Of a stretch of DNA of 30,571 nt, positions 27,182 through 30,571 are shown in pieces (within the stretch, counting starts at the first letter, position 1; each line of letters starts with the position of its first letter). Below the pieces are notes generated by a model that did not search any database, was not told where the DNA came from, and saw only the letters and a list, made by a program, of their open reading frames with translations. The DNA is taken from positions 1 through 30,571 of the IMG/VR virus record IMGVR_UViG_3300013132_000173, one strand, 5' to 3'. Source of the stretch: a virus. Made by a program: the position numbers and the translations under genes.

Positions 27182-27403
27182 TCAACCCATTTTCTTGTTT
27201 ATCGGGGCACTGACATCGTAGGCCCAGAATTCGTCAACGAACTCGAACTCTTCGAGGAGCTTGTTCTCCTCGATGTAGGCTGCTGCCTTTTTGAGATCGG
27301 GGATCATCTCGTCGGTAGCGTACCGACGGATAGCCTCCTCCCTGGTGACGTTCAGGTAGACGGTGCGGGTGCCGAGCCAGCCGATGACGATGAGCTTGTT
27401 CAT
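27182..27403 (-). CDS. Hypothetical protein, 73 aa
   Basis: Not recognised. NKLIVIGWLGTRTVYLNVTR, then EEAIRRYATDEMIPDLKKAA and an acidic FEFVDEFWAYDVSA. Small soluble alpha/beta type. ATG 27403 shares a base with the stop of the previous gene (TGATG), so translation is coupled. Confidence 0.6.
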   Translation of the reverse strand: MNKLIVIGWLGTRTVYLNVTREEAIRRYATDEMIPDLKKAAAYIEENKLLEEFEFVDEFWAYDVSAPINKKMG

Positions 27404-27531
27404 CAGCGCCACCAGGTAATCACGGCGGGGCCGATGAAGAGCTGAAACTCTATCGTCTTGCCGGTGTAGGCTTTCTGGTGACGCCAGCCAATCGCCCAGA
27501 TCGTCCAGAAGAAGCGGATCTTACGGTTCAT
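27403..27531 (-). CDS. Very small aromatic protein, 42 aa
   Basis: ATG 27531: MNRKIRFFWTIWAIGWRHQK, then AYTGKTIEFQLFIGPAVITW. Two hydrophobic aromatic patches flanked by basic residues suggest a membrane-associated peptide. It overlaps the upstream gene by 11 nt and is coupled to the gene downstream, which supports translation. Function unknown. Confidence 0.5.
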   Translation of the reverse strand: MNRKIRFFWTIWAIGWRHQKAYTGKTIEFQLFIGPAVITWWR

Positions 27532-27898
27532 TGATCTGGTTCGCTTCGTGCTCGACACGGAACGTTTCTTCGATGAAGAGTTGAACCAGACGAGTTGCTT
27601 CCTCGAACTTGTTCGAGTCATTGTCGCAGACCCGGTATAGCAAGGTGGTCATTGCCGGCACCTTGGAGCCGAGTAACCAATGGTCCGGATCCACGGTGCC
27701 GTAAAGCACCTTGGTCACGGGGGCATCGGGATCCTCGTTGCCGGGGAGGTTCTCCTGCAACATGACGAGAGCCTTGTTGGCCTCTTCGTAGCTCGAGAAT
27801 ACCCGATCGGTGAGCCGAGATCGTGGACCGTCGATGGTCCAGTAGGTCTCGGTGATGCGGGCATAGTCGGGCTTGCCTTGGCGATGCGGATCCAGCAC
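27521..27898 (-). CDS. Hypothetical protein, 125 aa
   Basis: Not recognised. The first standard start is GTG 27898 (VLDPHRQGKPDYARITETYW); the frame continues upstream as STLKIVLDPHR, so a non-standard CTG start at 27904 is also conceivable. Middle: RLTDRVFSSYEEANKALVML, helical and acidic. C-terminus: FEEATRLVQLFIEETFRVEH, helical. It starts 18 nt after the stop of RNAP1 with GAAGA as a modest ribosome-binding site. Confidence 0.6.
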   Translation of the reverse strand: MLDPHRQGKPDYARITETYWTIDGPRSRLTDRVFSSYEEANKALVMLQENLPGNEDPDAPVTKVLYGTVDPDHWLLGSKVPAMTTLLYRVCDNDSNKFEEATRLVQLFIEETFRVEHEANQINEP

Positions 27899-27915
27899 GA
27901 TCTTCAGGGTGCTGC

Positions 27916-28722
27916 TTATTCGACGATTTTCTGGTTCGCGAACTCGATCACCGCCTTGTTCCAGGTCGTGCCCTGGTAGTTGACGACGTAGCCCTGGCAG
28001 TAGGTGCGACCACGCTTGTCGATCTTGTGGGTCAGGTAGAACTCCCCACCGTTCGAGATGCCCAGATGGTCCATGACATCATGAGCCGTGCGATCATATT
28101 TTTCGAACGCCTTGACTCTCTTCTGGAATTCAGCCGTATCCTCGTCCGGCTTGGGCTTGTCGAGATGGCGCCATCGGTTCTTGATCGTGTCGGCAACCTG
28201 GCGGTTGATCCGGAACTTCACCTGGTTCACCTGGTTCAGATGATCCAGGCAGACATCTTCATCGTGGTGGTTGTGCTTGAGGATCACCGATCCCTTGCCG
28301 GTGTAGTAGCCGGTATCGGAGTTCGTCTCGAGTGTCAGGGGAGGCACGATCATAGGCAGTGGGTACTGATACCGATCGATGTCCTCCTGGACGTCTTCCG
28401 AGATGTTGAACCTCAGTATGAATTGACGGGTGACCGGAGACCAATCGACGAGATCTGCGATGGTCGCCTGAGTGATGGCATCGACCGTCTTCTGGGCATC
28501 GTCGTTGAAGTGCCTCCTCAGCGCACCAACCAAGGTCGGCAGCGTAGCCCGCTTGTGCAGGACCATCTGTACGAGGAGAGCAAATCCGAACTTGAGGTCG
28601 ATGCCGACCTCGGTCATGTACTCCTCAAAGCTGGAGTCCTCTCGGAACTCCTGCTCGATCCGCGGCAGGAGCTGGTTTTTGTGGAAGAGCTTCTCGATCT
28701 CGACCTGAAAGTCACTGAGCAT
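27916..28722 (-). CDS. RNA polymerase RNAP1 (N4 gp15-like)
   Basis: A 268-residue protein starting at ATG 28722 after CAGGAGAAG; an in-frame ATG at 28761 would add 13 residues without a good ribosome-binding site. N4 RNAP1 is about the same size. The C-terminus THKIDKRGRTYCQGYVVNYQ and KAVIEFANQKI corresponds to the T7 polymerase DxRGRxY block just before the palm, where N4 splits its polymerase into two polypeptides. The N-terminal part (VEIEKLFHKNQLLPRIEQEF, EYMTEVGIDLKFGFALLVQM) is the helical N-terminal/thumb region. It must pair with RNAP2 (24141-25671), which holds the catalytic residues. The two genes lie 2.2 kb apart with seven small genes between. A terminator lies just upstream. Confidence 0.88.
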   Translation of the reverse strand: MLSDFQVEIEKLFHKNQLLPRIEQEFREDSSFEEYMTEVGIDLKFGFALLVQMVLHKRATLPTLVGALRRHFNDDAQKTVDAITQATIADLVDWSPVTRQFILRFNISEDVQEDIDRYQYPLPMIVPPLTLETNSDTGYYTGKGSVILKHNHHDEDVCLDHLNQVNQVKFRINRQVADTIKNRWRHLDKPKPDEDTAEFQKRVKAFEKYDRTAHDVMDHLGISNGGEFYLTHKIDKRGRTYCQGYVVNYQGTTWNKAVIEFANQKIVE

Positions 28723-28781
28723 TGATTTCTTCTCCTGGTTCGGCCTGATGTGAAGCGGCATCGGTCTTGGGGGTGGATACG

Positions 28782-28807
28782 AAAAAGGCCGCTGAGGGGA
28801 CAGCGAC
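28782..28807 (-). terminator. Intrinsic terminator upstream of RNAP1
   Basis: On the minus strand GGTCGCTG (28807-28800) pairs with CAGCGGCC (28794-28787) around TCCCCT, with one mismatch, followed by TTTTTCG. It ends the early unit 28863-30571 about 60 nt before the RNAP1 start, so RNAP1 needs read-through or a promoter in the gap 28723-28781, where I see no clear motif. Confidence 0.8.
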
Positions 28808-28862
28808 CTGAGCTCGAATAGGATCGGCAGCACGAAGACGAGCAGCCGGATGGCTGGGTGCA

Positions 28863-29246
28863 TCAGAACATGCCCCAGTAGCGATGCTTCACCCCCAACC
28901 AGGGTTCCCACATCTTATCGAAGAGACAGTTGTCTGGTGCAGTTGTGAAGAAAGGAGCGATGTCCTGGTCACGAAAACCAGCAAGACCGCAACCGATGCG
29001 AGTGACCTGGAAGGGCATATCGGGGTTCTGTCTGGCATACTTGAGAAACAGGTTGACGTACCCGTTGATCGCATGCAGCGGCAGCGATTGAAGTTTGCTA
29101 TTCTTGGTCGGAATAGCGAAGGACTGCCCCATGGGACCATATCCGATATGGGGTATAGCTCCGTACTCACGCAGAGCAGTCAATGCGGCCCCAGCACCGT
29201 GACGGCCGGCCAGATTGGAACCAAAGACGAAAATGTGATCTCTCAC
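28863..29246 (-). CDS. Macro-domain-like phage protein (A1S_2505 type)
   Basis: A 127-residue protein with GTG start 29246 after GAGGGG, overlapping the upstream stop (GTGA). FVFGSNLAGRHGAGAALTAL, then PMGQSFAIPTKN, then VTRIGCGLAGFRDQDIAPFF match a phage and bacterial family with a macro-like (ADP-ribose-binding-like) fold. Macro domains bind or hydrolyse ADP-ribose derivatives, so countering ADP-ribose-based defence or controlling phage ADP-ribosylation is possible, but binding is not proved for this branch. The gene is the last before the terminator upstream of RNAP1. Confidence 0.65.
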   Translation of the reverse strand: MRDHIFVFGSNLAGRHGAGAALTALREYGAIPHIGYGPMGQSFAIPTKNSKLQSLPLHAINGYVNLFLKYARQNPDMPFQVTRIGCGLAGFRDQDIAPFFTTAPDNCLFDKMWEPWLGVKHRYWGMF

Positions 29247-29455
29247 GATTGACGCCCCTCATTGATGAGTTTGACGACGTTCTCGTGAGTGTCCTCGACC
29301 TCGAACGATTGCTTTCCGGGATATCCGATCAGCACCGAGCCGTGGATGGTGTCGTGCACATAGAGGACCTTGCGGGGATCCACAGTGACCTGGCGCTCTT
29401 TGTTGCTGCCGTCAGGCAGGTTGTACAGCGTGAACGAGGCGAGAGAAGATGCCAC
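29243..29455 (-). CDS. Hypothetical protein, 70 aa
   Basis: Not recognised. GTG start 29455 with TGGAG upstream. FTLYNLPDGSNKERQVTVDP, then VLYVHDTIHGSVLIGYPGKQ and DTHENVVKLINEG: beta-rich core with a helical end. It resembles in layout the partial product at 30398-30571 (ADSIHGSFYINTWN), which also has an IHGS motif. Coupled to the macro-like gene. Confidence 0.6.
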   Translation of the reverse strand: MASSLASFTLYNLPDGSNKERQVTVDPRKVLYVHDTIHGSVLIGYPGKQSFEVEDTHENVVKLINEGRQS

Positions 29456-29488
29456 TTTTGTGCTCCAGGGTTTTGTGTGGAATTGTGA

Positions 29489-29515
29489 GGAGGGGAAGCA
29501 CTTGGCTTCCCCTCC
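29489..29515. other. 11-bp GC-rich hairpin
   Basis: GGAGGGGAAGC (29489-29499) pairs perfectly with GCTTCCCCTCC (29505-29515), loop ACTTG. It lies 34 nt before the GTG at 29455 in a 160-nt gap. No T-run follows on either strand, so it is not a typical intrinsic terminator; RNA processing, stability or hairpin-promoter roles are open. Confidence 0.5.
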
Positions 29516-29524
29516 AATGCACCA

Positions 29525-29596
29525 TCAAGATCGGAAAGAAGACGATCCCTGGTACTGCGGGTGTTGTTTTATGGCCGTCATGACCGCCCGCTGCAC
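29525..29596 (-). other. Possible tiny gene, 18-23 aa
   Basis: A short frame with GTG at 29596 or ATG at 29581 (MTAIKQHPQYQGSSSFRS), stop at 29527-29525. CGGAA precedes the GTG. The composition is protein-like, but at this length chance cannot be excluded. Otherwise the gap 29516-29617 holds nothing clear. Confidence 0.25.
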
Positions 29597-29617
29597 GACG
29601 TTCCGGATTTACGCTGG

Positions 29618-29971
29618 TCAGGCTACCGGAATTTCCCCGCGGCGGCGGGGATACTTGAGGGCCAGATAGCGATCCCTGAGCTCCTTCACCTTGGGCAAAA
29701 CCAGGTGTGGGAACAGATAATCGTGGCCCTGAGGTCCATAACGAACACCGGCTGAGAACAGCGGTGAGTTGCAGAGGATGTAGGCGTCGAGCTTGTCGCC
29801 ATACTGAGCCCAGTGAGCGATGACCTCGATCACATCCCAGGATCTGTTGGGTGCTGTCATGCTGTAATGACAGGCAGCCAGCTCTTCGACCGTGACGTAG
29901 ACGAGGTTGTCCTTCCAGGGGTTCTCGTCGTGCCAGAAAGGTCCGGTGTTATCGACCATGTTCGTACTCAT
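29618..29971 (-). CDS. Hypothetical protein, 117 aa
   Basis: Not recognised. ATG 29971 lies inside the end of the upstream gene (23-nt overlap) with GAG upstream. VDNTGPFWHDENPWKDNLVY, then CHYSMTAPNRSWDVIEVIAH, then HLVLPKVKELRDRYLALKYP: aromatic and histidine-rich N-terminal half, basic helical end. Confidence 0.6.
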   Translation of the reverse strand: MSTNMVDNTGPFWHDENPWKDNLVYVTVEELAACHYSMTAPNRSWDVIEVIAHWAQYGDKLDAYILCNSPLFSAGVRYGPQGHDYLFPHLVLPKVKELRDRYLALKYPRRRGEIPVA

Positions 29972-30356
29972 TGATCTCGTCGACGATCATCATCGTGATC
30001 TTGTTGCCCGAGACACCCTGATCAGCAGGCAGTTTGGCCAGCTCTGCGTTCACCGCGTCGATCGAGATGCGGAGATTTGGCCACTCGATGGCCACAGAGC
30101 TCTCAGGCCCATCCTGCTCCTGATACTTGGAGAAGTTGCCAAACCAGTCCCGGTTCACTCCATCCTGCATGCCCTCGATATCCGAGACCAGGTTTTTTAC
30201 TGCCTGGATCAGTTTGTATTTCTGCTGTTGCTCCCGGTAGCGCTCGCGGAGATCGAAGAAAATGTCGGTCTTGTCGATCCCATCCCGGTTCTCGATGAAC
30301 CACCAGAGGGCTTCCATCAGCGACAGCGATTTCACGTAGGCACGGTAATCGGTCAT
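29949..30356 (-). CDS. Hypothetical helical protein, 135 aa
   Basis: Not recognised. ATG 30356 follows AAGGAG, the best ribosome-binding site in this part. Residues 1-70 are mostly helical (LSLMEALWWFIENRDGIDKT, FFDLRERYREQQQKYKLIQA). The C-terminal half contains VAIEWPNLRISIDAVNAELA. It could be a small regulatory protein; no domain is recognised. Confidence 0.65.
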   Translation of the reverse strand: MTDYRAYVKSLSLMEALWWFIENRDGIDKTDIFFDLRERYREQQQKYKLIQAVKNLVSDIEGMQDGVNRDWFGNFSKYQEQDGPESSVAIEWPNLRISIDAVNAELAKLPADQGVSGNKITMMIVDEINEYEHGR

Positions 30357-30368
30357 CGACGTGACTCC

Positions 30369-30398
30369 TTAAGGATCGGTGAAGAAAATCTTGGTCAT
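30369..30398 (-). other. 9-codon minigene (candidate)
   Basis: ATG 30398 overlaps the TAA of the upstream gene (TAATG) and encodes MTKIFFTDP, ending in TAA just before the AAGGAG of the next gene. It may be a chance frame, or a coupling peptide that keeps ribosomes on the message. Confidence 0.25.
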
Positions 30399-30571
30399 TA
30401 CTGACTCCCTGAAGTGATCGGCTTGCCATTGGCACCTAGCGGTGCTGGCTTGACACTGCGGATGGCGAATACGGTGGCACCTTCGTCGTTCCAGGTATTG
30501 ATGTAGAAGGATCCATGGATGCTGTCGGCAAAGGCAATCTTCGCTTGAGCCCGGGTGATGGGCTTATTGAA
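30398..30571 (-). CDS. Hypothetical protein, C-terminal part (partial)
   Basis: An open frame entering from the right edge; 57 residues are seen, ending at TAA 30400-30398. ITRAQAKIAFADSIHGSFYI, then NTWNDEGATVFAIRSVKPAP. The IHGSFYIN segment recalls HDTIHGSVLIGYP in the 29243 product, so these may be two members of one small-protein family. Start and N-terminus lie outside the window. Confidence 0.6.
   Translation of the reverse strand, partial: FNKPITRAQAKIAFADSIHGSFYINTWNDEGATVFAIRSVKPAPLGANGKPITSGSQ

Noticed and set aside
27916-28911. Longer RNAP1 starting near 28911
   Set aside because: The extension overlaps the macro-like gene and an intrinsic terminator, and ATG 28722 has a strong ribosome-binding site with the expected protein length.
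1-30571. CRISPR array, insertion sequence or homing endonuclease
   Set aside because: No regularly spaced repeats, no transposase and no recognisable HNH, GIY-YIG or LAGLIDADG motif were seen in any plausible gene.

Overview
This window is part of the genome of an N4-like podovirus (Schitoviridae-type). The signature is the N4 replication and transcription set in N4 order: the C-terminal end of a giant virion RNA polymerase at 1-534 (+); then, on the minus strand and read right to left, the two-polypeptide T7-like RNA polymerase (RNAP1 27916-28722; RNAP2 24141-25671), a gp17-like decoration protein, the MoxR-like ATPase/VWA pair, ThyX, a SF1 helicase, a gp38-like protein, a family-A DNA polymerase, gp42-, gp43- and gp44-like proteins, and the single-stranded DNA-binding protein. 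The host is probably an alphaproteobacterium. The main reason is a GcrA-family regulator, a family largely confined to that class. An H-NS-like protein and an excisionase/integrase-like gene pair fit this but do not prove it.

Layout. 1-786 (+): end of the late strand (vRNAP, one small membrane protein), meeting the minus-strand block with interleaved stop codons. 783-3973 (-): small, tightly coupled accessory genes (DUF3850-like, coiled coil, TSCPD-like, MazG-like pyrophosphohydrolase). 3980-10112 (-): recombination and replication (RuvC-like resolvase, SSB, ATPase, gp42-like primase/ATPase, PD-(D/E)XK nuclease, DUF5664-like). 10113-10532: the longest gap. 10533-15094 (-): DNA polymerase, gp38-like protein, helicase. 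15182-19212 (-): regulators and nucleotide metabolism (H-NS-like, HTH, ThyX, GcrA-like, dCMP deaminase). 19241-19419: tRNA-like and cruciform RNA structures. 19425-21966 (-): VWA and AAA ATPase. 22062-23453 (-): regulator/recombinase remnants. 23542-28722 (-): decoration protein and RNA polymerase, with a cassette of unknown genes between RNAP2 and RNAP1. 28863-30571 (-): early-type small genes.

The most striking feature is a 325-nt ORF-less group I intron (24937-25261) inside the RNAP2 gene. It interrupts the codon just before the conserved motif B of the T7-like polymerase. Its P1, P10, P7 and P8 pairings can be read directly, and splicing restores a 401-residue RNAP2. A second genome-wide signal is a family of ATTATC/GATAAT palindromes or tandem repeats in intergenic gaps just upstream of minus-strand genes, probably a phage promoter or operator. 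Other points of interest are a degenerate tRNA-like sequence upstream of dCMP deaminase, two structured untranslated segments ending in terminators, and two host-type global regulators carried by the same phage.

How the genes work together, by analogy with N4: vRNAP is injected and makes early RNA; RNAP1 and RNAP2 form the middle RNA polymerase; the DNA polymerase, helicase, primase-like, nuclease and SSB genes replicate the genome; ThyX, dCMP deaminase and the pyrophosphohydrolase-like genes adjust nucleotide pools; SSB also acts in the late switch to host RNA polymerase in N4. All family assignments come from reading motifs by eye. No database search was run.
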